52,346 nucleotides of DNA from Leyella stercorea (GCF_021531355.1 NZ_JADYTS010000012.1:1-52346), one strand, 5' to 3'. Positions 16,819 to 25,927 are shown, counted from the first letter of the stretch. The notes: generated by a model from the letters alone, not told the origin. A program made the numbers and translations.

Positions 16819-18084
16819 CTAATGGGCAATCGTGGATTTGCAATATTGCTCGTTCTTTTTTATATATTCTTCAAATATATCTCCAAAAATGACGAGCATC
16901 ATAGGTGTTGGAACAGGATTTAAAGGATCAGAAAGCAATATTAATTGGGTCTCCATTTCCTTAAAATCGCATATATATTGAGCCTTAGATGTCATTTCGA
17001 AATTGCCAGAAAGAATTGGAATCTTGTAATTATTTATAAACTTATCTTTTTCAGAATCAGGCAGAAAACTTTCTATAGTTTCACAGAAATATGTTATTTC
17101 AGTACTGAACAAAAAAGGCGTATTATTGAAACAATATCTAAATAATCCAGCTTTGTGTTTAAACTTAATTCCACAAGACTCATCAATTTTATGACATGTA
17201 TTAAACATACCAAATATTTGAGTAGGAAGAAACTTATAACAAAGCTTATCTTCTTTTATTGCAGGTACACCAAAATTATCTATTACTTCTGATAAGTATA
17301 TGAGTGAATTCTCTTTTCTTAATTCATCTATAATAAAAGCTTCTAATTCTTCTGGATGTAATATTTTAGTTTGACAATTGTATTTCTGATACACAGCCTT
17401 AGCTTTGTTTGCCAACTTTTTATCAGCAGTTACAAAAATGTCGCAAAGCATACCATAAAACATATGAGTAGCATCTGTGTCAATATTCATTAAACTTTTA
17501 TCCTTTTTTTCAGGTCTAAAACCAAATAAATCAAGAATCATGCACATGCTTTTAAATCTTAATTCTGCATCAATCAATTGACTTAGACTAGGATGGGAAT
17601 AGGACATGGACATCAGTGAATTAAGATTATGATTAGGCAAGTTTTGGGATATGTACTCATCAATAATTGAAAAAATATTTTGAGGAGCAGCGCCTTGAAT
17701 TCTTTTGAACACATTAGTTGGCAACAACTTCTTAATTTCATCTTTGATTGATGAATACATTTCTGGAGTAATCAACTCAAAATTTTGTAGAATTTCAAGT
17801 TGATCACCATAAACTTCTATAACATCTCTAGGCTTATAGAACATTGGCATTATCTGCCCATTTTCTACCCGTAAATAATGATTTCCGCATATTGTTTCAA
17901 GAAGCGAAATGTCAGAGTCAAAAAAATCATTACCTTCTTTATGACTAACCAGGACATCCCTTATGTGTGCGTTTGAAAAGGGAAAAATAAAATTTCTCCC
18001 AAAACATTTTGCAATACTCAAAATAAATTTATATTTATTTTTTGAGTGAGTAATGCAGTTCCAATCAAAATATATCTTTAACAT
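16819..18084 (-). CDS. PIN-like domain protein, last gene of the E1 defence operon
   Basis: The 421-residue protein begins MLKIYFDWNCITHSKN, an acidic first strand like that of PIN-like ribonucleases, and later has DATHMFYGMLCDIFVTADKKLANKA, which fits the PIN alpha-helix and strand with conserved Asp residues, at about residues 210-235. The remaining 170 residues have no motif I know. It lies 12 nt downstream of the endonuclease gene in the same operon and is AT-rich like the cargo. A toxic or RNA-cleaving back-up to restriction is a possibility; the PIN assignment rests on pattern only. Confidence 0.55.
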   Translation of the reverse strand: MLKIYFDWNCITHSKNKYKFILSIAKCFGRNFIFPFSNAHIRDVLVSHKEGNDFFDSDISLLETICGNHYLRVENGQIMPMFYKPRDVIEVYGDQLEILQNFELITPEMYSSIKDEIKKLLPTNVFKRIQGAAPQNIFSIIDEYISQNLPNHNLNSLMSMSYSHPSLSQLIDAELRFKSMCMILDLFGFRPEKKDKSLMNIDTDATHMFYGMLCDIFVTADKKLANKAKAVYQKYNCQTKILHPEELEAFIIDELRKENSLIYLSEVIDNFGVPAIKEDKLCYKFLPTQIFGMFNTCHKIDESCGIKFKHKAGLFRYCFNNTPFLFSTEITYFCETIESFLPDSEKDKFINNYKIPILSGNFEMTSKAQYICDFKEMETQLILLSDPLNPVPTPMMLVIFGDIFEEYIKKNEQYCKSTIAH

Positions 18085-18096
18085 TTAGAAGATTTA

Positions 18097-19176
18097 TTAT
18101 AGTGCAAATTCTAGTGCAGTGTTCTTTATCCATTCGATAGTCTCATCCTTTGCATTGATACGTTTGGCATATGCCAAAAGAACTGTTACAAATTCTTGTA
18201 GCGAAATGGGGCGTTCTATAGAATACAGTCTAATTTTAACGAAGTCAATAATTGAAACAACAGAACAAAAGTATCCGTTTCTTCCATAACTTGATGTTGT
18301 CTCATTTACCTCTTCTGCATCATACATGACTGCTCTACCATAAATAAATAGCGTATTTGTCAGTTTTGCATATGCAAATTTCTTAATCGCATGTTCAACA
18401 TCAATTTTTGCAAAATCCTTATCTTTCACCTCTATAGAAGATACAATATTTCCTTCCTTGTCAAAAATATCAATGTCACCAACCTCTTTCGAAGAAGCTC
18501 CACTTTCATTAACTTTATGTGCAACAACCAGTCTAGTACCACCATAATAAAAGTGTTCTATTGTAGCGACAACTAGTGGACACATTTCACCTTCAAGTTT
18601 AGACTTTGTTAAATCACATACATAATCTAAAATTATTTGAGGTCCAGTAAAATCTTCAAGATCTGAATCTGGAAGTTCGTATTTCTCAGCCACGGCATTT
18701 GCAATTTCTGCCATGTTAGCAAGAGCGGACGAAAGATACTTCTTCGCCAAAGAGGAATTTTTTACTTTGGACAGAATAGATATGAGGCTTTGGAGAGTTC
18801 TCATATCATTTCCCTTTCGTACTGCATTATCCGTTGTTAATCTTGGGAATCTTGCAGGCTTGTTAAGGAATGGCTCATTTGACCCACCCAAACTATTTGG
18901 CATAAATTCTCGTTCAAAAGGCACTAATACCTTATGACAAAGACTTCGTGCATCATAAGCTCCGTCTGATTCGTCACCAGCTTGAAGACTTAATGCATCA
19001 ATCTCTTTGTTAACAGCTTTTGCCAATAAACCATTTACTAAGACATATTTATACGTCTTATGTGTTCCGTTTAATACGGATTTTATTTCTTCACCTACTT
19101 CATCGTTACAGAAAGTAGGGTTCTTTGAAAGAGCCAAAAGAATTTTTTTTGCTACTGTTTCTGATACTTTTTTCAT
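18097..19176 (-). CDS. Type II restriction endonuclease, SacI-like family
   Basis: The 359-residue protein resembles the RE_SacI family: YKYVLVNGLLAKAV, the segment YDARSLCHKVLVPFEREF, then LGGSNEPFLNKPARFPRL and DNAVRKGNDMRTLQSLI. A PD-(D/E)XK-type core is suggested by VGDIDIFDKEGNIVSSIEVKDKD (Asp, then Glu-x-Lys) near residue 245. It is preceded by the methyltransferase gene with a 2-nt gap. SacI cuts GAGCTC; whether this relative has the same specificity cannot be told from sequence. No frameshift is seen, so it is probably active. Confidence 0.75.
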   Translation of the reverse strand: MKKVSETVAKKILLALSKNPTFCNDEVGEEIKSVLNGTHKTYKYVLVNGLLAKAVNKEIDALSLQAGDESDGAYDARSLCHKVLVPFEREFMPNSLGGSNEPFLNKPARFPRLTTDNAVRKGNDMRTLQSLISILSKVKNSSLAKKYLSSALANMAEIANAVAEKYELPDSDLEDFTGPQIILDYVCDLTKSKLEGEMCPLVVATIEHFYYGGTRLVVAHKVNESGASSKEVGDIDIFDKEGNIVSSIEVKDKDFAKIDVEHAIKKFAYAKLTNTLFIYGRAVMYDAEEVNETTSSYGRNGYFCSVVSIIDFVKIRLYSIERPISLQEFVTVLLAYAKRINAKDETIEWIKNTALEFAL

Positions 19177-19178
19177 TC

Positions 19179-20294
19179 CTAATCGAATAGAGTTTGTTCT
19201 ACTTTACAATAAACAATTGATTTTTTATTCTGCAGTATGTCTATTACCATAGAAACAACCGCCTTTGCCAAATTGCAGGGTACTGCATTTCCTATTTGGG
19301 TATATTTGGATGACTGCGAGCCTTGAAAATCATATTCCAATGGAAATGTTTGCAATACTGCGGCTTCTTCTACAGTCATGCGCCTAAGGAATGGAGGAGC
19401 TTCTTGAAATTTTGCAATACTTATATCCTTTGAAATCTTCTCATGATAGCCCTTTACCCAAGCCTCTTTCCCCTCATACAGTTCATTTTCATCAATAATA
19501 GGGGTCTTGTTTCCACCCATTGAGGCAGGTAGTGTAGCGCTATAACCATCAAGTCTCGTCGGTCTGCCTAAACCATTGAAAAGCATCCCAGCATATGGAG
19601 ACTTACGCATTATAGGGTTTGCCGCCAATGTAATTTTGGCTTTGCATGTTCCTGTATTGTTGCCTTCTCCTGCTCTATCAAGAATGCTCAATGCTTCTCT
19701 TACCGTTGGGGCTTTTTTTGAATAATCTTTTATCATCGTTTGCCAATCAGGAATTTGCTTACCATTTCCTTTTATACCAACAATAAAAATTCTTTCTCTT
19801 GCTTGCGGAACATCGAAGTCCGAAGCATTTAATATCATCAGGTTAACTGAATATCCTAATGCACGCATTTCTGCTAGAAGTTTTTCGCGTATAGGCTTCC
19901 ATTTGTCAAGAGAGCCTAATGCTTTTACATTTTCCATAACAAAAGCTTTAGGTTTAACGATAGAAATAGCTTTTAGATAACTCCAAATAAGTTGGCTGCG
20001 TACATCGTTAATATCCATTTTTCCTGCAACAGAAAAACCTTGACATGGAGGACCGCCAATAAGTAAATCTGCATCGTTTATAACAGGAAAATGTTCAAGT
20101 ATTTCATTGATATTACCCTGAACGATATGATTACCTATGTTTTCACGATATGACATACAAGCTTCTTTCATCATGTCATTGGCAAAAACGATATGGGATC
20201 CAGCCAAAATGGCACCAATATCTAATCCTCCTGCACCAGAGAATAAAGATACTGTCTTTATTTTATTTGATTCGTTTAACTCTTTAAGATTCAT
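19179..20294 (-). CDS. DNA (cytosine-5) methyltransferase of a type II restriction-modification system
   Basis: The 371-residue enzyme shows the standard C5 motifs in order: I VSLFSGAGGLDIG, IV GGPPCQGFSVAGK (catalytic Cys), VI VMENVKAL, VIII QARERIFIVG, a target-recognition region, and X YTQIGNAVPCNLAKAV. It would protect host and element DNA from the adjacent endonuclease. The start at 20294 is 2 nt downstream of the regulator stop, giving the order regulator, methyltransferase, endonuclease, which delays endonuclease expression after entry into a new cell. Confidence 0.93.
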   Translation of the reverse strand: MNLKELNESNKIKTVSLFSGAGGLDIGAILAGSHIVFANDMMKEACMSYRENIGNHIVQGNINEILEHFPVINDADLLIGGPPCQGFSVAGKMDINDVRSQLIWSYLKAISIVKPKAFVMENVKALGSLDKWKPIREKLLAEMRALGYSVNLMILNASDFDVPQARERIFIVGIKGNGKQIPDWQTMIKDYSKKAPTVREALSILDRAGEGNNTGTCKAKITLAANPIMRKSPYAGMLFNGLGRPTRLDGYSATLPASMGGNKTPIIDENELYEGKEAWVKGYHEKISKDISIAKFQEAPPFLRRMTVEEAAVLQTFPLEYDFQGSQSSKYTQIGNAVPCNLAKAVVSMVIDILQNKKSIVYCKVEQTLFD

Positions 20295-20296
20295 AT

Positions 20297-20494
20297 TTAC
20301 AAATCATTAATTAAATCCTTTGGACTTATATTTAAAACTTTAGCAATTTCTCTTAACTGTTCAAGAGAAGGCTGAGATTTATTCTGAGACCACCGACTTA
20401 TTGTAATCACAGATTTATTGAGTTGTCCTGCCAACCATTTGTTTGTAATGTTTTTTTCAGCAAGAACTATTTTAAGTCTATTTACCAACTGCAT
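20297..20494 (-). CDS. XRE-family regulator of the E1 restriction-modification operon
   Basis: This 65-residue protein is a single helix-turn-helix of the Cro/C1 type (LAGQLNKSVITISRWSQNKSQPS, then LREIAKVLNISPKDLI). Small XRE proteins opening an R-M operon commonly act as controller proteins. The E2 regulator has the same size and place (AKKLNKSFNTVNSYVCNRSQP). Confidence 0.8.
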   Translation of the reverse strand: MQLVNRLKIVLAEKNITNKWLAGQLNKSVITISRWSQNKSQPSLEQLREIAKVLNISPKDLINDL

Positions 20495-20514
20495 TTGTTA
20501 TTCATTTTAGACTA

Positions 20515-20522
20515 CAAAGTTA
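20515..20522 (-). promoter_or_regulatory. Candidate -7 box of the E1 defence operon
   Basis: On the minus strand this reads TAACTTTG, matching TAnnTTTG, about 20 nt upstream of the regulator start. A good -33 TTG at the usual spacing is not present; the nearest is 24 nt away. Confidence 0.45.
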
Positions 20523-20860
20523 GCAATTTAATTTAATATATTAACACAAAACGATAACTTTAACTTTTGTTAGGCATGTGTTCTATTTCAAATATGTTAT
20601 CAATGAGGGAAGTGACTACTGCTTTTTAGTGAGTTTATAGCTTTACATAATAGAGGTTCAATATGAGATTCACACACAATACAACTTCGTCTTTTAATGA
20701 TAGAATCGGAAAATTACCATTGTTTTCCATGTTAATTTATGTTTTCTCATGCTTTCATTTTGGAGTTTCTTGATTTTGTTGTTCCTAATTTGTTTCTTTC
20801 GTCATTTTATTATCCCGATTAGTATTGACTATCAGCACATTACGAACAATCAGTAAGATT
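20523..20860. other. Right end of E1, no gene seen
   Basis: This AT-rich stretch of about 340 bp lies between the defence-operon promoter and the traE remnant. I see no ORF with protein character. It should contain the right attachment site and recombinase binding sites. Confidence 0.45.
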
Positions 20861-20867
20861 TCAAGAA
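20861..20867 (+). repeat. Right direct repeat of element E1 (TCAAGAA)
   Basis: Second copy of the 7-bp repeat at 9699-9705; traE homology resumes here. Confidence 0.7.
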
Positions 20868-20952
20868 GAAGATCATGATGGTCGTCGGCGCATGTATTTT
20901 CCTCATTGCAGCAGCCCAGGCACTGCCTCTGTTCTTCGGCATTGGAGGTTAA
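20863..20952 (+). pseudogene. traE: traE (DUF4134) C-terminal part
   Basis: The codons from 20863 read KKKIMMVVGACIFLIAAAQ followed by ALPLFFGIGG and a stop. This is the second TM helix and C-terminus of the TraE protein whose first part ends at 9705. There is no start codon of its own at a useful place. It is 48 nt upstream of traF. Confidence 0.88.
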
Positions 20953-21000
20953 ACGCAGCGTGAGATTGTGAGTATGTAGAACGTTAAAACACTGACAGTT

Positions 21001-21300
21001 ATGGCAGATACGAAGCAAGAGCGTTTTCCGGATTATCCCATTTTCAAGGGACTGCAACGTCCATTGGAGTTCTTCGGGTTGCAGGGACGCTACATCTACT
21101 GGGCGGCAGCCACCGCAGGAGGAGCCGTTGCGGGTTTCATCCTCGGCTACTGCATCTTCGGTTTCGTGGCAGGACTCGTGCTGCTAGTCCTCGCCGTAGC
21201 TGTCGGTGGCGTTCTCATCGTCATGAAGCAGCGCAAGGGCTTGCACAGCAAGAAGAGTGACAACGGCATATTCATCTATGCCTATTCAAAGAAAGTGTAA
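21001..21300 (+). CDS. traF: Conjugative transposon protein TraF (DUF4133)
   Basis: The 99-residue protein has the DUF4133 pattern: a short N-terminal segment DYPIFKGLQRPLEFFGLQGRYIYW, two adjacent TM helices (residues about 33-75), and a C-terminal tail ending IYAYSKKV. It is a small inner-membrane part of the mating apparatus (VirB3-like by position between TraE and the TraG ATPase). It appears intact although both neighbours are interrupted. Confidence 0.88.
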   Translation: MADTKQERFPDYPIFKGLQRPLEFFGLQGRYIYWAAATAGGAVAGFILGYCIFGFVAGLVLLVLAVAVGGVLIVMKQRKGLHSKKSDNGIFIYAYSKKV

Positions 21301-21361
21301 AACAAAAAAGAGAATCCATTATGTCCAAGTGGAAAGCTATCAATGATTGTAAGTGAATGGA

Positions 21362-21399
21362 GGTGGGGGCATCACGCATGAGGGTGCGCCCGCCTTTTT
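21362..21399 (+). terminator. Rho-independent-like terminator/attenuator between traF and traG
   Basis: GGTGGG (21362-21367) pairs with CCCGCC (21389-21394) and GCATC with GGTGC inside, separated by a single G-G mismatch, with a 9-nt loop and TTTTT directly after. It sits inside the tra operon, 23 nt before traG. A tiny ORF (MSKWKAINDCK, 21321-21356) ends just before the hairpin, the arrangement of a leader-peptide attenuator, though this may be chance. Confidence 0.6.
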
Positions 21400-21422
21400 G
21401 CGATTAAAAAAGAAAAAGAACA

Positions 21423-22790
21423 ATGACCCTATACATCATACTCATATTCTCAGCCATCTGCGTGGGCATGGCCATCAGTGTCAAGGCATTCGGCACGGGA
21501 GGGAAGCGCAAGCGCATCTTCCAGGACATCTACTTCTCCATCGAGGAAGTGGATGGCATCGGCGTGCTCTATACCAAGACGGGCGAATACTCCGCTGTTC
21601 TGAAGATGGAGAACCCTGTGCAGAAGTATTCCGCCAACATCGAGGCCTACTATGAGTTCACCCACCTCTTCGCCGCCCTTGCCCAGACCTTGGGCGAAGG
21701 CTATGCGCTGCACAAGCAGGACGTGTTTGTGAGGAAGGCATTCAAGGAAGAGAACGGTGGAAATCATGAGTTCCTGAGCGAGAGTTACTTCCGCTATTTC
21801 AACGGCAGACCCTTTACCGACAGCGTCTGCTACCTCACCATCACACAGGAGAACAAGAAGAGCCGTCTGATGTCGTTCGACAACAAGAAATGGCGTGACT
21901 TCTTGGTGAAGATACGCAAGGTGCACGACCAGCTGAGGGATGCCGGCGTGAAGTCCCGATTCCTCGGCAAAACGGAAGCCTGCGAGTATGTGGACCGTTT
22001 CTTCTCCATGAACTTCCGTGACAAGGTGGTGTCGATGACCAACTTCAAGGTCGATGACGAGACCATCGGCATGGGGGACCGTAGCTGCAAGGTGTATAGC
22101 CTTGTGGATGTGGATTATGCCAACTTGCCGTCGGTCATCCGTCCCTACGCAAATATCGAGGTGAACAACACCAGTATGCCCGTTGATCTCGTGAGCATCG
22201 TCGATAGCGTGCCCGGAGCCGACTGCGTGGTGTTCAACCAGATGGTGTTCGTGCCCAACCAGAAGCGTGAGCTTGCCCTACTCGACAAGAAGAAAAACCG
22301 CCATGCCTCCATGCCCAACCCCAGCAACCTGATGGCTGTAGAGGACATCAAGCGTGTGCAGGAGGTGATAGCCCGTGAGAGCAAGCAGCTCGTCTATACC
22401 CACTACAACCTCGTGGTGGCAGTGAGCGGCGACACCGACATACAGAAATGCACCAACCATCTCGAAAACTCCTTCTCGCGCATGGGCATCCACATCAGCA
22501 AGCGGGCCTACAACCAGTTGGAGCTGTTCGTCAACTCTTTCCCCGGCAACTGCTATGGCATGAATGCCGACTACGACCGATTCCTCACCCTCGGCGATGC
22601 CGCCACCTGTCTGATGTACAAGGAGCGCATCGTGCATAATGAGGACACCCCGCTGAAGATATACTATACCGACCGCCAAGGTGTGCCCGTAGCCATCGAC
22701 ATCACAGGAAAGGAGGGAAAGGAGAAGCTGACCGACAACTCGAACTTTTTTTGTTTGGGTCCTTCGGGCAGCGGCAAGTCGTTCCACATG
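21423..22790 (+). pseudogene. traG: traG N-terminal part (VirB4-type conjugation ATPase), interrupted by E2
   Basis: The reading frame covers the N-terminal domain of TraG (MTLYIILIFSAICVGMAISV is a TM segment; then YFSIEEVDGIGVLYTKTGEYSAVLKMENPV) and ends in the Walker A motif FCLGPSGSGKSFHM. After the TTCCACATG repeat at 22782-22790 the sequence becomes foreign and the frame closes at 22853. The C-terminal part with Walker B starts at 32911. In this state the ATPase that energises conjugation cannot be made. Confidence 0.92.
22782..22790 (+). repeat. Left direct repeat of element E2 (TTCCACATG)
   Basis: This 9-bp sequence recurs at 32911-32919. It encodes Phe-His-Met of TraG just after the P-loop. 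Left neighbour is TCG, right-copy neighbour is GGC, so the repeat is exactly 9 bp. Confidence 0.8.
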
Positions 22791-22930
22791 CATGTCATAT
22801 GGACTAAAACGCATCGAAAAGAACTCCAAACAAAACTTAGAGAATCGTCATAAAATGCTCATTTTCAATACATATTCATTAACATAACGCTCCAACCGCC
22901 TATTGCGAGTTTCATCCGTTTAGAGTAATT

Positions 22931-23026
22931 TTGTACCACGGTTGTACCACGTGAAATCACGGACACGGACAGAAGGCTGTTACTTTGTGGCACATTATGG
23001 CACACTATGGCACTCTATGTCACTTT
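22931..23026. repeat. Short iterated sites near the left end of E2
   Basis: TTGTACCACG occurs twice 11 bp apart (22931-22940 and 22942-22951). A little further, four units of 10 bp (gtggCAC, atggCAC, atggCAC, atgtCAC) follow each other at 22987-23026. The 10-11 bp period equals one helical turn, which is typical of arm-type recombinase or regulator binding sites. They lie between the element end and the first HTH gene. No other content is visible in 22791-23087. Confidence 0.5.
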
Positions 23027-23087
23027 CCGTTATGGACCGTGTACAGAATTGCAAACAAAGTAAATGAACGGACTAAAATTTTGCAGT

Positions 23088-23801
23088 ATGGCACAAGTAA
23101 ATGAAACAGAGAGACATCAACTGTCCTCACAAAAATTCTTCACTGTCCAAGATGCAGCCGATTACCTCCGAATAAGTAAGAGGTCTATGTATAGGCTAAT
23201 TCAAAGAGGTGAAATCATCACGGTAAAAATCATGTCAAGAATGACGCGGATTACATTGGATGAACTGTTGAAACTTGCCCACTCCAAAGGCTATGAGGTG
23301 ATAATGCCGAACGAGACTATTTCTCGCCAAGATGCCGAGACAGGCTCAGTCAACAAGTTGGCAAAGTGTCGCAAGACTCCCAAGGCTGGGGAAAGAGCAC
23401 CTGATGGAGTAACCCACGACACCCATTACACGATGGCAGAGGTGTTGAGCACCTTTGATATTAAGTATGGCAGATTCTATGAAGTCCGCAACCGCTACCA
23501 ACTCCAATCAGTCCATGCATGGGGTACGACATGCTTCAAGAAAGAAGATGTAGAGAGGGTCATCGGGCTTTATAATGAAGAACAGGGAAAGAACATTTCC
23601 GATGACTGGTACACCTGCTTCGACATTATGAAGCTCTACGGATTGGGCAAGACACAGGTACGCAGATTTGCAGAAACTCATGGAGTGAGAATCCGAAAGT
23701 TCAAAGGCGGAAGAGCCAACTACTATCTGAAAGCAGACTGGGAGGCTGCACGCAAGAAGGCAGAGAAGAACAGCACTTCAACCAAAGCAAAACGGAAGTG
23801 A
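23088..23801 (+). CDS. Multi-HTH excisionase-like DNA-binding protein
   Basis: From the ATG at 23088 (MAQVNETERHQLSSQ) the 237-residue protein carries an excisionase-type winged helix (FTVQDAADYLRISKRSMYRLIQRGEI, then MTRITLDELLKL) and at least one further HTH-like repeat (YTCFDIMKLYGLGKTQVRRFAETHG, then ANYYLKADWEA). It stands alone 400 bp upstream of the integrase. A regulator of integration and excision is likely. The neighbouring iterated sites are candidate targets. E1 has no equivalent at this place; it has a second recombinase instead. Confidence 0.7.
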   Translation: MAQVNETERHQLSSQKFFTVQDAADYLRISKRSMYRLIQRGEIITVKIMSRMTRITLDELLKLAHSKGYEVIMPNETISRQDAETGSVNKLAKCRKTPKAGERAPDGVTHDTHYTMAEVLSTFDIKYGRFYEVRNRYQLQSVHAWGTTCFKKEDVERVIGLYNEEQGKNISDDWYTCFDIMKLYGLGKTQVRRFAETHGVRIRKFKGGRANYYLKADWEAARKKAEKNSTSTKAKRK

Positions 23802-24046
23802 GACACAAGGCAACGACTGTTTCAAACAAATTCATATACGACCCATGCCGTTGCAAATGGTCTGAAACTGCTATCATTGACGGTCGAAACAAACCCCAAA
23901 CGCAGAGAAACGGATATAAGATAAAAAGCGCATCCGACACCTGTTTTAAGTCTGATTTTTAGCGTAAAATCATACTCAAAAGCAAATTCAGGTTAAATTC
24001 AGACAGTATTTGAAGCCATCATTACTTTTCTCTTTTCACGGCAATC

Positions 24047-24054
24047 TAACTTTG
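24047..24054 (+). promoter_or_regulatory. Candidate -7 box for the E2 integrase
   Basis: TAACTTTG matches TAnnTTTG, 160 nt upstream of the integrase start, but no TTG lies at the expected -33. The 412-bp gap 23802-24213 otherwise shows no gene; its high content of short A/T runs suggests it may also hold recombinase sites. Confidence 0.4.
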
Positions 24055-24213
24055 CATCGGATTTGAGAGTTAAAGCGTTGCAACAGAACGAGCAGCGAGA
24101 GCAGAGCCAAACATGTTTGAACTATGCCGAGTCGCAAGTGAGGAAGGCAAAGCCAACAAAGGCTATTCGCATTTACAGATACATATCATAAACAATAATA
24201 AAACAGTAACAAT

Positions 24214-25353
24214 ATGACAAACATTTGTACAAAGGTCACCGTGCGGAGACGACCTATCAAGAACGGACAGACTTCCCTCTATTTGGATTTCTATCCTCCA
24301 GTCCGCAACCCGAAGACAGGCAAGCTCTCACGCAGGGAGTACCTTGGTCTTTACATCTACACCAACCCTGTTGAACGCTTTCAGCAGGAGTATAACAAGA
24401 GTATGATTCAGAAAGCGGAAATCATCAAGTGCCGCAGGACTGAATCCATCATCAATGAGGAGTATGGCTTCCTCGACCGCAACAAGGGAAAGGAGAGTTT
24501 CTTGGAATACTTCAAGAACCTCATGATTGAACGTGGCAGCAGCCAGAACTGGGCTACCGCCTACATGCACTTCCACAACTACACCCATGGTGAGTGTCGT
24601 TTCTGTGATCTTACAGTTCCTTACTGTCAGGGCTTCCTTGACTATCTGTTGTCGGATGCCTGTATGCACAATGGCAAGCGTATGATGGGTACGACCGCCA
24701 ACAACAACCTTACCAAGTTGAAGTGCATCCTTGCCATCGCTTACGAAGACGGACTGCTCAAAGAGAACATTGCCAAGAAACTTGTACGTGCAAAGGCTCA
24801 TGGCAACAAGCGACAGTTCCTCACCAAGGAAGAGTTGTTGCAGTTGTCTCAGACTCCTTGCAAGAGTGATGTTCTTCGCCGTGCAGGTCTCTTCTCCTGC
24901 CTCACTGGTCTTCGCCTCTCTGACTGCATCAGACTCCAGTGGGAGAACATCGTCAAGTTGGCTGATGGCGGCTGGGGAATGGACATTATCACAAAGAAGA
25001 CTTCCACCGCTGCAATCCTGCCTATCAGCGAAGAGGCTCTACAGCTTTGTGGCGAGCGAGGCACAGGACAGGTGTTCAAGAACCTCACGAACAGTACAGT
25101 GGCATTGTACCTCAAACCGTGGATAAAGGATTCCGGCATTGAGAAGCACATCACCTTCCACTGCTTCCGCCATACCTTTGCCACCTTGCAGTTGGCAGAG
25201 GGTACGGACATCTACACCGTGAGTAAGCTGCTTACCCATAGCAATCTTGCCACTACACAGGTTTATGCCGATGTAGTGGACGAACTCAAACGTGATGCGG
25301 CAGAACGTATCTCGCTCAAAATGCCAACCAAGGCAGAGAGTGACCAGACATAA
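24214..25353 (+). CDS. Tyrosine recombinase/integrase of E2
   Basis: The 379-residue protein shows an N-terminal arm-binding region (SLYLDFYPPVRNPKTGKLSR), a SAM-like core-binding region, and the catalytic domain with CLTGLRLSDCIRLQW (Arg), HCFRHTFATLQLAEG (His-x-x-Arg), LLTHSN (His) and TTQVYADVV (Tyr). All catalytic residues are present. It should move E2 in and out of traG. It is related to but distinct from both E1 recombinases. Confidence 0.93.
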   Translation: MTNICTKVTVRRRPIKNGQTSLYLDFYPPVRNPKTGKLSRREYLGLYIYTNPVERFQQEYNKSMIQKAEIIKCRRTESIINEEYGFLDRNKGKESFLEYFKNLMIERGSSQNWATAYMHFHNYTHGECRFCDLTVPYCQGFLDYLLSDACMHNGKRMMGTTANNNLTKLKCILAIAYEDGLLKENIAKKLVRAKAHGNKRQFLTKEELLQLSQTPCKSDVLRRAGLFSCLTGLRLSDCIRLQWENIVKLADGGWGMDIITKKTSTAAILPISEEALQLCGERGTGQVFKNLTNSTVALYLKPWIKDSGIEKHITFHCFRHTFATLQLAEGTDIYTVSKLLTHSNLATTQVYADVVDELKRDAAERISLKMPTKAESDQT

Positions 25354-25378
25354 GTGAATAACAAAATCAGGATAACAA

Positions 25379-25816
25379 ATGGAAGATAACAAATCACTAT
25401 CGTTCGACCAACTGCCCAGTGCTGTTGGCGAACTTCTGACGAAGGTCAATACGATGATGACTCGTCTTGATGACATTGGTCAGAGAATAGGCAATGCTCC
25501 GAGCGAGGATAACCATGTTCTTATGGACATCAGAGAGGCAAGTGCCTTTGTACGAAAGAAGGTCTCTTCGCTCTATGCTTACACATCCGAGAGGCGCATC
25601 CCTTTCTACAAGAGAGGCAACACGCTATATTTCTTCAAAGACCAGCTGATAAAATGGATTGAGTCAGGTGGCTCTTGGGATAAGCCCTACGAACCGACCC
25701 AGGAGGAACAGGCAGACTTCGAGGCTCATCTGGCAATGTTGCAGAAGAGCAAGAAGAACAAGCCTTCCTCCATTAAGAGGGACAAGGATGAGAGATTACC
25801 CAATGGAGAAGAATGA
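25379..25816 (+). CDS. Excisionase-like helix-turn-helix protein of E2
   Basis: The 145-residue protein has an N-terminal helical part (LPSAVGELLTKVNTMMTRLDD) and an HTH_17-like domain (MDIREASAFVRKKVSSLYAYTSERRIPFYKRGNTLYFFKDQLIKWI), then a charged tail. It begins 25 nt after the integrase stop, probably in one transcript. It is the counterpart of the E1 protein at 12645-12962. Confidence 0.8.
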   Translation: MEDNKSLSFDQLPSAVGELLTKVNTMMTRLDDIGQRIGNAPSEDNHVLMDIREASAFVRKKVSSLYAYTSERRIPFYKRGNTLYFFKDQLIKWIESGGSWDKPYEPTQEEQADFEAHLAMLQKSKKNKPSSIKRDKDERLPNGEE

Positions 25817-25927
25817 CATGATGGACAATAGAACCACGGAATCTACATTTTTGCGAAAGGGAAAAAGAATAAACATTCATTTTCTCTTTGCTGAGTAATC
25901 CGTTTCACTTATAACCAGTTTTTCAAG

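Larger units (their letters stand above)
9706..20867. mobile_element. Mobilizable integrative element E1 inserted in traE
   Basis: About 11.2 kb separate the two halves of traE. The element encodes, left to right, two tyrosine recombinases, an excisionase-like HTH protein, a small MRDA-motif protein, a winged-helix-like protein, a candidate oriT, MobC, a relaxase and a coiled-coil membrane protein. A convergent operon then encodes an XRE regulator, C5 methyltransferase, SacI-like endonuclease and PIN-like protein. There is no mating-pair machinery, so transfer would depend on a helper. The boundaries come from the 7-bp repeats and from restoration of traE. Confidence 0.85.
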
